From positions 2,418,001 to 2,482,000 of the forward strand of contig CP080408.1 of the NCBI GenBank assembly GCA_019448215.1: a DNA stretch of 64,000 bases. Reading direction: 5' to 3'. Below, in pieces: positions 16,207 through 25,013 of the stretch (its first letter is position 1; each line of letters begins with the position of its first letter). The notes beneath the pieces were generated by a model that was given only the letters and a program-made list of their open reading frames with translations, did no database searches and was not told where the DNA came from. The DNA comes from Thalassovita mediterranea. GTDB lineage: Bacteria > Pseudomonadota > Alphaproteobacteria > Caulobacterales > Hyphomonadaceae. Both the position numbers and the translations under genes were made by a program.

Positions 16207-17423
16207 GCGGAGCTTCTTATGGTTGCTGCGGTAAGTATTGCGCTCGACACCCTATCCAATTCGAGTTCGAGGTTTCCACGCGTCTCAGCGAACCTTCGCG
16301 CAGCGGTTCGATACCCATCCAGTCTGGCTCTGTCAGCGTGAAGCGCGCAAATTGCGCGGGCTAGGTCCCTAGGCGAACCAGCGCGATAGATCATCCCGCC
16401 GCCGGTTATCCCTAGCGCGGTAGCGAGAGATGGCATGTCGGAACTGATCACTGCCAGTCCCGCCATATGATAGTCGAAAAACTTGTTTGAAATAGTGAGT
16501 TCGTGATTGCGAGGCCCAGGTTGTTCTAGGCACAGGCCGATATCGTACGAGCTTGCAGCTTGAACAGCGTCGCCAACGCTGAACGCAGGCAGTATGTGCA
16601 CTCGCTCGGCCACCCCAAGGTGTGCAGCAATACGTTGGATCTCATCGATATCGTCGGATGGGCGACCTTGAATAAAAAGCTCTACGTTGGCTGGCGTGTT
16701 GGGCAATGCCTCCAAGGCATCGCGAAGTCCGCGCTGGCTCAGCGCGACCTGTGAATTTCGCCAGTAGAGCCGAAGTCCTTCGTGAGCCCTGTGTTTTGGG
16801 GCGGCTTCTAGCGGAGGCACATTGAGGCTGACTAGGACGTTCTTAGCTTCATACTCTCGATATAGTACGTCGGCCAGCTCGTCGCTCGTTGCTAATAGCA
16901 ACTCTATGTCACGATACCCATCCCGTTCTAAACGTTTCGTAGCTGCGCTTTCGATGGGACGCTGGGAATCTCCCATTTCCGAATAGTATTCGAAAACGTC
17001 AAAGATTAGGGGCGCTGCCGTTCGTCGACAATAGGACAGCGCTGCTGGCAATGCCTGTATCGTATGAGCAACCACCATATCCGGACGATGGTGTGCAATG
17101 TTCCTAAGAAGGCCCACAGCCGTAGGACCAAACACTCCCTCGCTTACCTTGCCAGTGGTGCGATACCGCCACCGAGCTGCTTCGGTAATTGCAGCGCTAA
17201 GGAGTCGCCGCAGAGGTGCTGATTTCAGCGTCGGAAAGGCCAACGTCGCCCGAACTACTCGCGCATCGGCCAAGGTCAGAGGGGCAGAGGTGTTCACGCC
17301 GTGCGCGGCCCGATCGACGAACACGATCTCAGCTTTCGGAAATGCACGTCGGACCGCTAGAGCGTTGCGCACTGCTCGGGGCTCGGCACCAGCCGGATAC
17401 GATGTGACTACAAGTATTTTCAA
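16203..17423 (-). CDS. Glycosyltransferase family 4-like
   Basis: A 406-residue GT-B-type protein, starting at TTG 17423, which overlaps the wecB stop. The N-terminus MKILVVTSYPAGAEPRAV and the C-terminal region with LFIQGRPSDDIDEIQRIA, VHILPAFSVGDAVQAASSYD and NKFFDYHMAGLAVISSDMP follow the GT4 pattern: a donor-site loop and then the 'F.Y...G.pvi.sd.p' block. It probably adds a sugar to the lipid-linked oligosaccharide. Donor and acceptor cannot be inferred. Confidence 0.85.
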   Translation of the reverse strand: MKILVVTSYPAGAEPRAVRNALAVRRAFPKAEIVFVDRAAHGVNTSAPLTLADARVVRATLAFPTLKSAPLRRLLSAAITEAARWRYRTTGKVSEGVFGPTAVGLLRNIAHHRPDMVVAHTIQALPAALSYCRRTAAPLIFDVFEYYSEMGDSQRPIESAATKRLERDGYRDIELLLATSDELADVLYREYEAKNVLVSLNVPPLEAAPKHRAHEGLRLYWRNSQVALSQRGLRDALEALPNTPANVELFIQGRPSDDIDEIQRIAAHLGVAERVHILPAFSVGDAVQAASSYDIGLCLEQPGPRNHELTISNKFFDYHMAGLAVISSDMPSLATALGITGGGMIYRAGSPRDLARAICALHADRARLDGYRTAARRFAETRGNLELELDRVSSAILTAATIRSSA

Positions 17424-18562
17424 CTTTGAAAATTCGGCGCCTTGCCGACTGAATCAATTACAGAATTCAGAATCCTTTCAGACGCGCGGCCGTCGCCATA
17501 TGGGCTGCCACCGTAAGCCATACTTGCATAAGCTTCGCTATCATCTAGCAACCTCATTGTTTCTCGGACGATCATCTTGGCGTCCTGTCCCACTAACTTC
17601 GCTGCATTAGCCTCGACCGCTTCAGGGCGTTCGGTAACAGTGCGCGTGACGAGAACCGGCTTACAGAGTTCAGGCGCTTCTTCTTGCACACCACCGGAGT
17701 CAGTAATGATCAAGAATGCCCGGCGAAGCGCTCCGACGAATTTAGCGTAGTCCAAAGGTTCCGTCAGGCGGACAACATCCGAGTCGCCGAACCGCTCTTC
17801 GACTATTTTTTTAACATTGGGATTTGGATGGACCGGCCACAATACTTGAATGTCTCCTCGGCGAACGATCGTGTCGATTGCATCGCATGTCGAGGCTATT
17901 CCGCGATCGAAGCTTTCGCGTCGATGGGTTGTAACCAAGATAAGACGTTTGCTGTTATCGATGAAGTCAAAGAACCCTCCAATATGCTCACGGTAGAAGT
18001 CCGCTTCGTCGAGACGTCGGACCATGAAGCGCAGCGCGTCAATCACAGTATTTCCCGTTATGAATATTTTGTCGCTGTGTGGACGTTCTTGACGCAGCCT
18101 ATTGCCTGCTTGCTTCGTGGGCGCCCATAGATATTCGGCGAAAATATCGACGCCGCAACGATTGAATTCTTCCGGCCATGGCGCGTAGGAATTCCCAGTG
18201 CGCAGGCCAGCCTCGACGTGACCAACGGGAACTTTTTGATAGAAGGCTGAAAGCGCGCAAGCGAAAGTGGTAGATGTGTCGCCATGAACCACCACTAGAT
18301 CGGGTCTATGTTCCTCGATTACTTCACTGGACCGCAAGATCAGACGCGCCGTCAACTCAGGCAGGGTTTGGTTAGCTTTCATCAAATCCAAATCGAAATC
18401 AGGCGTAATCTGAAATAGATTTAGTACCTGATCGAGCATCCCGCGATGCTGACCTGTAACGCATATCTGCACCTCCAAGCTTGAGTGGGCTTGGAAAGCA
18501 TGGATTACCGGCGCTAACTTTATGGCTTCGGGACGCGTTCCGAAAAAGAACAAAATGCGCAT
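17420..18562 (-). CDS. wecB: UDP-N-acetylglucosamine 2-epimerase (non-hydrolysing)
   Basis: A 380-residue enzyme. The start at ATG 18562 is chosen because GGAGAG precedes it and the conserved N-terminus MRILFFFGTRPEAIKLAPV follows. The motifs CVTGQHR, VHGDTSTTFA, HVEAGLRTG, TTHRRES and ITDSGGVQEEAPELCKPVLV are all present. It interconverts UDP-GlcNAc and UDP-ManNAc, supplying ManNAc for the polymer. No ManNAc dehydrogenase (WecC) is seen in the window, so ManNAc itself, or an acid made elsewhere, may be used. Confidence 0.95.
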   Translation of the reverse strand: MRILFFFGTRPEAIKLAPVIHAFQAHSSLEVQICVTGQHRGMLDQVLNLFQITPDFDLDLMKANQTLPELTARLILRSSEVIEEHRPDLVVVHGDTSTTFACALSAFYQKVPVGHVEAGLRTGNSYAPWPEEFNRCGVDIFAEYLWAPTKQAGNRLRQERPHSDKIFITGNTVIDALRFMVRRLDEADFYREHIGGFFDFIDNSKRLILVTTHRRESFDRGIASTCDAIDTIVRRGDIQVLWPVHPNPNVKKIVEERFGDSDVVRLTEPLDYAKFVGALRRAFLIITDSGGVQEEAPELCKPVLVTRTVTERPEAVEANAAKLVGQDAKMIVRETMRLLDDSEAYASMAYGGSPYGDGRASERILNSVIDSVGKAPNFQS

Positions 18563-18591
18563 GGGACTCTCCGAACGGGTATTCGTCTGAT

Positions 18592-19422
18592 TCAGCTCTT
18601 TGGGTAGGCGCAAATATGACCAGCGTCTGCCGCGCGGTGCAGCTTGGACGCATCTAAGGACTCGATGCAATAATTGTGCTGTTCCAACAGAGAAGTAACT
18701 TCTTGTAACAAGCTACCTGAATGGATCTCTGCCAAGATTACGGGACGAGCTGAAGCAATGGTTTCTTCGGCACCGCGGAGAACCATACCTTCCGCACCCT
18801 CTACATCAATTTTAATGATATCTGGCGGAGGTAAGGTTCGCTCAGCTACCATCGCATCGATCGTGTTAAGCGTAACGGTGATTTTTTTACCGGTATTGTG
18901 TTCAGGTTCAAACGGACTGTCACTTAGCTTCGCCATTGATGTGTCCTCCAGCTGCGCCAGTGTCGCTTTCCCTTGGCGATCACCGAGCGCTTCTTCGCGG
19001 ATGATCATTTCAAAACCGGGATTAGAGTCCATCATCCGAACGAGCCGCACCCGATTTTCCGGTAAAGGCTCGAACATAACCACTTTTGAGGCTCCGTTGG
19101 CGAGCATGATGCCAGTAAAATAGCCATGCCAAGCGCCAATATCATAGCCGACCATGCCGGGGCGCATCTCGGCAGCTAGTCTAGAGGCGAACTCGGGCTC
19201 ATAGTTTCCAGTCCAAATACCCTTGTCTTCCGGCATGGTAAGCTCGTAAACGATGCCTCTTGAAGGACCTGCGTCCACTTTGTGAAGGAATGTCTTCCCA
19301 GCCAGTTGACTGTCCACTAGCTTTCGTTGTGCTGGGCCGATTAAAGGCAAATTCCTGATGAAGCCCCGCATTGAATGCGGCACCAAAGTGACCGCTCTGC
19401 GAACTACAGCGTCGATAACCAT
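18592..19422 (-). CDS. FkbM-family methyltransferase
   Basis: A 276-residue protein beginning at ATG 19422, which follows GAGGAG and overlaps the end region of the upstream glycosyltransferase (stop at 19425). Motif I is YDIGAWHGYFTGIML, VVMFEPLPENRVRL follows, and the FkbM signature KIDVEGAEGMVLRGAEE is near residue 200. It probably O-methylates a sugar. It shares only family-level motifs with the FkbM gene at 15361-16206, so the two likely act at different positions. Confidence 0.9.
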   Translation of the reverse strand: MVIDAVVRRAVTLVPHSMRGFIRNLPLIGPAQRKLVDSQLAGKTFLHKVDAGPSRGIVYELTMPEDKGIWTGNYEPEFASRLAAEMRPGMVGYDIGAWHGYFTGIMLANGASKVVMFEPLPENRVRLVRMMDSNPGFEMIIREEALGDRQGKATLAQLEDTSMAKLSDSPFEPEHNTGKKITVTLNTIDAMVAERTLPPPDIIKIDVEGAEGMVLRGAEETIASARPVILAEIHSGSLLQEVTSLLEQHNYCIESLDASKLHRAADAGHICAYPKS

Positions 19423-19424
19423 CC

Positions 19425-20648
19425 TCAGCCACTCCTCATTATTTCGCGATTTGTAGCGAGAGACTGCAGCGAGCCTCCCGCCTCTGGTTGGTATAGACGG
19501 ATCGACTCTGGTGTTTCTCCACCGTCTTTTATCCATTCATAGGCTCGGACGATGGTTTGAGCGACACCGCCCCAAGAAAAATCACTCGCCATCCACGCGC
19601 GACCACGAGCGCCCATCTGAGCGCGTTCTTCGTCCGACAGGGCCATCAATGAAGAAAGGGCCGCTCTCATCGGCTCTGGGCCGTGGTCAACCCAGAGGCC
19701 ACATCCCGCTGTATTTAGCCCGGCCCAGGGCGCGCCCTTGGTAGAGATAACGGGGGTTCCCGCTGCCAGTGCCTCAGCCACTGTCATGGCAAAATTCTCA
19801 TGCCGGGTCGGCAGAGCAAAAATGCTTGCCTCTTGATAGGCAGCTAGCTTTTCATCGCCAAAGACAGGCGGTTCTATAGAGACTGCTGAGCATCCAAGCT
19901 CTCCAGCTAAACGCTGCAGTACCGGCCCATGGCCCAACTCCGACGGTCCTATGATTCTGAGCCGCCAGTTTGGATAGTCCTGCTTAAGCCCTGCAAAGGC
20001 GTGTATTAGGCGGTCCAGGCCCTTCTTCGGGTGGATGCGTCCTAGCGATAGAATAGTGCGAGGCTCCGTCTTTCTTATAATGGTGCCGTCGCAGGGTATG
20101 TCGATTCCATTTGGCGCTATCACTATTGGAGCGGTCAGGCCGAAAGCGCGGATGTCGCCGGCCTCTGCCTCGCTCGTTGCGTGGAGTAGGGAAACCTTTT
20201 CCAGCGCGCGTTTCTGCAACAAAGCATGGAATATGCGCTTCTTCTTGCGGGAGAAAGCAAGCGCTTCCGCCCCTAACATCCCTCGCGGTGAAAGTACGAT
20301 TCGTGTACCTGAATCCGCCATGCAGGAGGGGTAGATGTTGGGTAGAAGCCATAGTCCATGCGTATGTGCAACGTCGATCGATGCGGCCCGCATCGTGAGA
20401 TCTCTACGCATGGCTTTAGAAGGAACCAGTCGGCAAAAAACAGGAACACTAGAAAAAGACGGCTTATGGCGCCGATGCTCGACGGATGGGGCCAGATTGA
20501 TGGCTGGGGGTGCACTCGTCGCTACAGTCGATAGCTCTACGCTCACCCCTTCGCGCTTTTGTGCCTCCGCCAAGCGAGGCACAGATATTGATGGTCCCGC
20601 TGCTTCATCGTCTACTGATGCGACAACATGAACAACACTGAGACTCAC
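19425..20648 (-). CDS. Glycosyltransferase family 4
   Basis: A 407-residue GT-B enzyme with GTG start at 20648, overlapping the upstream methyltransferase stop by 4 nt. The N-terminal half has LSPRGMLGAEALAFSRKKKR, a WcaC-like acceptor-domain motif. The C-terminal half has ILSLGRIHPKKGLDRLIHAF, RIIGPSELG and the acidic donor-site block ALPTRHENFAMTVAEALAAG. It would act on the lipid-linked repeat at the inner membrane. Confidence 0.93.
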   Translation of the reverse strand: MSLSVVHVVASVDDEAAGPSISVPRLAEAQKREGVSVELSTVATSAPPAINLAPSVEHRRHKPSFSSVPVFCRLVPSKAMRRDLTMRAASIDVAHTHGLWLLPNIYPSCMADSGTRIVLSPRGMLGAEALAFSRKKKRIFHALLQKRALEKVSLLHATSEAEAGDIRAFGLTAPIVIAPNGIDIPCDGTIIRKTEPRTILSLGRIHPKKGLDRLIHAFAGLKQDYPNWRLRIIGPSELGHGPVLQRLAGELGCSAVSIEPPVFGDEKLAAYQEASIFALPTRHENFAMTVAEALAAGTPVISTKGAPWAGLNTAGCGLWVDHGPEPMRAALSSLMALSDEERAQMGARGRAWMASDFSWGGVAQTIVRAYEWIKDGGETPESIRLYQPEAGGSLQSLATNREIMRSG

Positions 20649-21499
20649 GGTGTCAGCTCCAGTTCCTGAGATGTGCCGTCGCTGAGGTTATCGATCAGTT
20701 CCCAATCGCCAGCAGGCGCATAGGCCTTGGGAAGGCGACTGGCCGTTTTGCGATTTTCAACCTTGCGCGCAACAATCACAATGGACTGAGCGAAAACATT
20801 GCTGAAATACTTCCCTGGAAGCCTAGAAAGGTAGCGGTAGACCTTCGCGAGCCCCTTTCTGGCATAAGGTGACCAGTACTCGAAACGCTCTACCTCGAAC
20901 CCGCAAACCTCCACTATGTCTTTCAACATCTCCATGTTGAAGACATAGTTGTGCCGGGCGTACTGACTGTAGCGATAAGCTGGCATCTTGGGCTTGGTGT
21001 GAAGGGGGTTGTCGAATTGGCTGCCGTTCGGTGTCGTGAGAACAACCCGTCCACCAAGCTTCAGCCAAGAGTTGATGTTCAGCATCATGACGTGCGGGCT
21101 GCGGGTCAAATGTTCGATAATTTCGCACGCCAATACCAAGTCCGCTTTCAGAGGCGCTGTATCGGTTTCTGCGATCCGAAATAGGGTACGCTCCAAATTG
21201 GCCGAGATATTGGTCCAACGATGTAGATCTCCTGCTTCAACCTGCATCTCATATGCGTGGCGCGTAACCGGTATCTCGTCAGGCCAAGCCGTGACTTCCT
21301 CCGCGCTGACGGTCGCCAGCAAGTCCACGCTGGGTTCAGCAAGCAAACGCGCCGTCATGGTCCAAGGATGGCCGCCAAGCTCGACCGTTCGACCGCCGCC
21401 TATTGACCGAACCAATTCTATCGTGCGGTCATAGCGCGCAGCATGGAAAGTATTGTACCGAGAAAGGTCAAGCCGCTTGCCATTCACCGTGATTATCAT
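20645..21499 (-). CDS. Class I SAM-dependent methyltransferase
   Basis: A 284-residue protein. Motif I appears as GGGRTVELGGHPWTMTARLL (about residues 34-53), the acidic motif as ADLVLACEIIEHL, and a post-I region as LKLGGRVVLTTPNGSQF. The layout resembles Methyltransf_23/11 enzymes. ATG 21499 overlaps the upstream stop by one base. In this operon it probably methylates a sugar or a glycerate-type substituent. The exact target is unknown. Confidence 0.85.
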   Translation of the reverse strand: MIITVNGKRLDLSRYNTFHAARYDRTIELVRSIGGGRTVELGGHPWTMTARLLAEPSVDLLATVSAEEVTAWPDEIPVTRHAYEMQVEAGDLHRWTNISANLERTLFRIAETDTAPLKADLVLACEIIEHLTRSPHVMMLNINSWLKLGGRVVLTTPNGSQFDNPLHTKPKMPAYRYSQYARHNYVFNMEMLKDIVEVCGFEVERFEYWSPYARKGLAKVYRYLSRLPGKYFSNVFAQSIVIVARKVENRKTASRLPKAYAPAGDWELIDNLSDGTSQELELTP

Positions 21500-22809
21500 C
21501 AGCTCTCCACAATCATTCTATGCTTTCCGGCCACAGTTAGCGGGATGGCGTCTACCCGCTCCAGTTCAGTATTCCCCATGGCCCTGTCTATCAGCGCAAG
21601 TCGACGGCGGATCTCGGACGATGCCTCAATCGAGAGGTCCATCGAGGAGACATATCGCAGCCGGGGCCAGACGCCGTCGGCGGCAACGACTTGGAACGCC
21701 TCAATGTCCGCAATGTCTCTAACGCAATGGGTAAAAACCTCCGAATGTACCGCTGATCCGTTAGGCAGATTCACTATGTCGTTACACCGTCCCGATATTC
21801 CGCGGAGACGAAGCACACAGCCACATTTAATGTCCTCCGGGTCTGTCTCGGCCAAATCACCCAGCGCATACCGCAGGAGTGGAAGTGCGCGCGGGTACAA
21901 GCTGGTCACCAATATCTCATTGGCATCTGGTCCATCGCCGCCGCGAAGCGAAAGGCGATGCCTGGCGTGGAACACTGGATAACTCCCGTCAATGTCCTGA
22001 TACGCCAAGGGGCCTGTTTCTACTGTACCATACTCCATCGCCACGGGTGCGCCAAAGGTGCGCGAAACGACTTCGGCGCTGTCGGCACGGGGAAACGCTT
22101 CTGCAGTGGCGATAATAGCTTTCAATTTCAGTTTCGCTATTTCGGGTGCGCGATCGGCATTGTGTCTTGCGAAGCGATCCAGCGCAGAGGAATAGCCGAT
22201 GACATATCTTGGTTTGTGCTCCATCAGCTGTTGCCAAGCTGTTTCGAGGCTAGCCGGTGTAAGCGCATACGCGCTAACCCGCGTATATCCTAGTGCTCGG
22301 TCAAGTATGGTCCGCTTGAGCCGATTGATTGCCCCCCTGAGGCCGCTGCCCAATAAGTGCGCATGCCCCCACAATAGGTAGGCCGGATCCGCAGGACTAA
22401 TCCCGAGGCGTTCGCGGCCCAGCCAGATATCAAGAGCGGACGAGGATGCTTCGTCGGGCCAGACGGGGAAACGAAATGGCTCACTCGTGCTCCCGCCTGT
22501 CGCCCTCCAATTCACGTTTCCAGAGGTCGCCCCGGCGTTCTCTAGCGCTTTTCTTATTTGCCGTTTGTCCATGACTGGAGCGCGGGCGTCGAAGTCGTCC
22601 CAACTCGCGAAACATTCGGGGAGATTTTCCTTCTGCTGGATCAATCTTGCCCAAGGCGAGCGCAACAGCGATTCCTTCCATGCGGCGTTTAGATCCATTA
22701 ACTGCTGAGCGACAACTGCTTCGTCGTAGATCGGACTAGTGTACCGAGAACGATAAGCGCCAAGCGCAAGATCAATTCTACGTTTTCGGAAGTTCGCTAG
22801 AAGCGTCAT
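21499..22809 (-). CDS. CapK/PaaK-like adenylate-forming enzyme
   Basis: A 436-residue member of the phenylacetate-CoA-ligase-like family found in capsule loci (CapK group). The AMP-binding signature ATGGSTSEPFRFPVW is near residue 105. YVIGYSSALDRFARHN, AVAMEYGTVETGPLAYQ and ALGDLAETDPEDIKCGC follow, and then the hinge region RLRGISGRCNDIV. Such enzymes activate a carboxylic acid with ATP. In an EPS locus this suggests attachment of an acyl or amino-acid group through an amide or ester (inference). ATG overlaps the upstream stop by 4 nt. Confidence 0.85.
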   Translation of the reverse strand: MTLLANFRKRRIDLALGAYRSRYTSPIYDEAVVAQQLMDLNAAWKESLLRSPWARLIQQKENLPECFASWDDFDARAPVMDKRQIRKALENAGATSGNVNWRATGGSTSEPFRFPVWPDEASSSALDIWLGRERLGISPADPAYLLWGHAHLLGSGLRGAINRLKRTILDRALGYTRVSAYALTPASLETAWQQLMEHKPRYVIGYSSALDRFARHNADRAPEIAKLKLKAIIATAEAFPRADSAEVVSRTFGAPVAMEYGTVETGPLAYQDIDGSYPVFHARHRLSLRGGDGPDANEILVTSLYPRALPLLRYALGDLAETDPEDIKCGCVLRLRGISGRCNDIVNLPNGSAVHSEVFTHCVRDIADIEAFQVVAADGVWPRLRYVSSMDLSIEASSEIRRRLALIDRAMGNTELERVDAIPLTVAGKHRMIVES

Positions 22810-23957
22810 GCAAACAGGGGATCTAAGGCAGCTTGTAGTCTTGCTTGATGCGCGGCAGCGGTAAATTGATCGTTCAGGCGGCGCCAGCCGGCTTCACCCA
22901 GTGACTTCGCGCGGGCGGGATTTGATAGAAGGGCGACCGCGGCATCAGTTAGTTCCTGCTGGTCTATAGGTTGACTGATCAATACGCCGGTCTTGCCGTC
23001 CGCTACGACATCTGCCGCGCCGTCATCATGGCAGGCGAGACAGGGCAGGGCGTAATTCATCGCCTCCAGATATACGAGTCCAAAACCTTCTTGGCGGCTA
23101 GGCATGGTGTATGCGTAAGCGGCACTATACAATTTGGCGAGTTCGGCACTACTTATATGACCGGTCAGGTAAATATGGGCGGCAGCCGATGAAGCAGCGG
23201 CGATTTCGGCTATTGCAGCGCTGTCGCTACCGCCTCCAACAAAAATGAGTTCTGCTGCCTGAACGCGCTCCAGAATGTCGGGCATTGCTGCGATCAGTTC
23301 ACGATGTCCTTTCTCCTGCTCGCCAGCGTCCATGCGCGCGACGAGGAGCATGGCGCGTTTGCCAATTTTTCGTTCCGTTCCGTCGGCGGCGCGAAGTGTA
23401 AGGGTTTCCGTGTTCCGGGCCGGCGGAGCGGGCGTGAGAGCAAAGTGAGGCGGTAGCCCCAGAGGGCAATTGATGCCATTAAATCCATCGATCGTCTCTC
23501 GCATGTGCCGCAGTGTGTAGTCAGAATTAGCTAATATCAAATCTGCAGCCCGGAAGGCTTTCTCGCTAATCGGCTTTAAGCGTTTCCAGGATTCCGAGCC
23601 ATGGGCACAAATCGCTGTCCGCGTATTGCGGAGCCTCGTTAAATGGCTGAGCATCGCCAAGGGTGTAGCCAAATGAACATGGTCAAAAACTACTAGCCGA
23701 GAGCTTGCAAGGGCCGAGACGATAGACGGCGCCATAGCGTGCTTCTTTCCGCTGTAGGCGCGCTTGAAAACACGGGCACCGCTGTCAGCGACGCGACGAC
23801 AAATTTCGGAAGGCTCATGTAGTATTCGGACGTTCAGCACGCATTCATGCCGGGCGGCCATTCGTTCAAGCGCAGCGAGGACGTTGCGGTTCGCCGAGGC
23901 GATGCCGCCATCGGACAGGGTAATCCCCGTTGCGAAAAATGTAATAGCTCTACTCAT
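22806..23957 (-). CDS. Glycosyltransferase family 4
   Basis: A 383-residue GT-B enzyme. The N-terminus has TFFATGITLSDGGIASANRN, a glycine-rich acceptor loop. The C-terminal domain has LLVARMDAGEQEKGHRELI, LIFVGGGSD, and the donor-site motif PSRQEGFGLVYLEAMNYAL (E-x7-E). The start is ATG 23957, 44 nt after the upstream methyltransferase. It should add one sugar of the repeat unit. Specificity is not evident. Confidence 0.94.
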   Translation of the reverse strand: MSRAITFFATGITLSDGGIASANRNVLAALERMAARHECVLNVRILHEPSEICRRVADSGARVFKRAYSGKKHAMAPSIVSALASSRLVVFDHVHLATPLAMLSHLTRLRNTRTAICAHGSESWKRLKPISEKAFRAADLILANSDYTLRHMRETIDGFNGINCPLGLPPHFALTPAPPARNTETLTLRAADGTERKIGKRAMLLVARMDAGEQEKGHRELIAAMPDILERVQAAELIFVGGGSDSAAIAEIAAASSAAAHIYLTGHISSAELAKLYSAAYAYTMPSRQEGFGLVYLEAMNYALPCLACHDDGAADVVADGKTGVLISQPIDQQELTDAAVALLSNPARAKSLGEAGWRRLNDQFTAAAHQARLQAALDPLFA

Positions 23958-24001
23958 CTTGGACTACCGAAGCGATGCCAGCCTGCCAAAGGATCGGAGC
24001 G

Positions 24002-24838
24002 TCATAGCTTCTCCACAAGCGCACAGGACGGATCGACGAAAACTCGTCGAGCGCCGGTTGCTCGAATCTCCTTCCAGAAGTGGTCAAATGCGTCAGACCA
24101 AGTAATGTCCGTCGCAACTAGCACGCCCCCTGGTCGCAGTGCCTCGAAACCCAAGCGAAATTCAAACATTTGATTTTCGTACGAATGTTCGCTGTCATGA
24201 ATAAATAAGTCGACTGGGCTAATTCTCGCAAGCAACGGCGGTAACAATCGTTGGGAAGGACCAAGTTCCAGTTGCCAATATGATTTCAAGTCATCGCGAA
24301 CCAACCATCCGACGTCCTTGCCGGCCGGTACCGCTGCACCTCCCTTCCCATCCCAAACCTCAAACCTATTTAGCGCTGGATCCGTGAATTCGGGCAGATC
24401 GACCGAGATCAGTGTTCCCAAGCCATTCCGGCTGAGTGCTTCCAAAAGCACGGCGGATGAAAGGCCATTGCAGACACCAGTTTCTACCACTGTAGCTGGC
24501 TTACGACTTCGAACTAACAGCCACAGCACTTCCGCGTGCAAAGATCGCATGCCTCCCGGAACCGCGGCTTTCCCACGTACTTGCGCGCCGCTGATTCTGG
24601 TAAACTCTTTAGTTAGCCGCGAGTTCAGCGTTTCGACCAACCCACTGTCTCGAAGTTCGCTATGATAATGCTCCGCTTTCTTTGAGGTTCCAGCGGCCAT
24701 CGCACGCCAGTTTCCAGCAACAGCGCGGATCAAAGCTTTGGCCATCGCGCTTGGTCTCGATGCCGCGTTTTTGATTACCGCCGCCGGACCGCCCCGGTCT
24801 TTTACGGTTTCCAGAATGCGCGCGATAGCATTGCTCAT
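24002..24838 (-). CDS. Class I SAM methyltransferase (Methyltransf_24-like)
   Basis: A 278-residue protein with motif I VVETGVCNGLSSAVLLEAL, an acidic loop LISVDLPEF and the typical DLFIHDSEHSYENQ (a possible metal-binding Asp/His/Ser cluster), then LRPGGVLVATDIT. This pattern fits Methyltransf_24 or the related cephalosporin-hydroxylase-like fold, often seen as O-methyltransferases in glycan loci. It is followed by a 44-nt gap to the glycosyltransferase downstream. Confidence 0.82.
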   Translation of the reverse strand: MSNAIARILETVKDRGGPAAVIKNAASRPSAMAKALIRAVAGNWRAMAAGTSKKAEHYHSELRDSGLVETLNSRLTKEFTRISGAQVRGKAAVPGGMRSLHAEVLWLLVRSRKPATVVETGVCNGLSSAVLLEALSRNGLGTLISVDLPEFTDPALNRFEVWDGKGGAAVPAGKDVGWLVRDDLKSYWQLELGPSQRLLPPLLARISPVDLFIHDSEHSYENQMFEFRLGFEALRPGGVLVATDITWSDAFDHFWKEIRATGARRVFVDPSCALVEKL

Positions 24839-25013
24839 GGCTCAGCCTCTCTCAATGGCTTAAACTTGGACACCAAACTTAAATCTTGCGCGGATACTAT
24901 GATGGCCAAGAACGGCTCGGACGGGACGGCCAAGCTTGGCCGATCCAAAAAGTCAAAATCTTGATACGTGCGAATAAAATGATGCCGAAAGCCATTCTGC
25001 AGATCGGGCTAAA
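24839..25013 (-). other. 175-bp gap inside the assembly operon
   Basis: A short non-coding interval between the Wzy-like gene and the methyltransferase. I find no terminator, RNA gene or convincing small frame in it. The sequence is mixed, with a TTGGCC-containing inverted motif around 24942-24952 (CAAGCTTGG). Confidence 0.35.
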
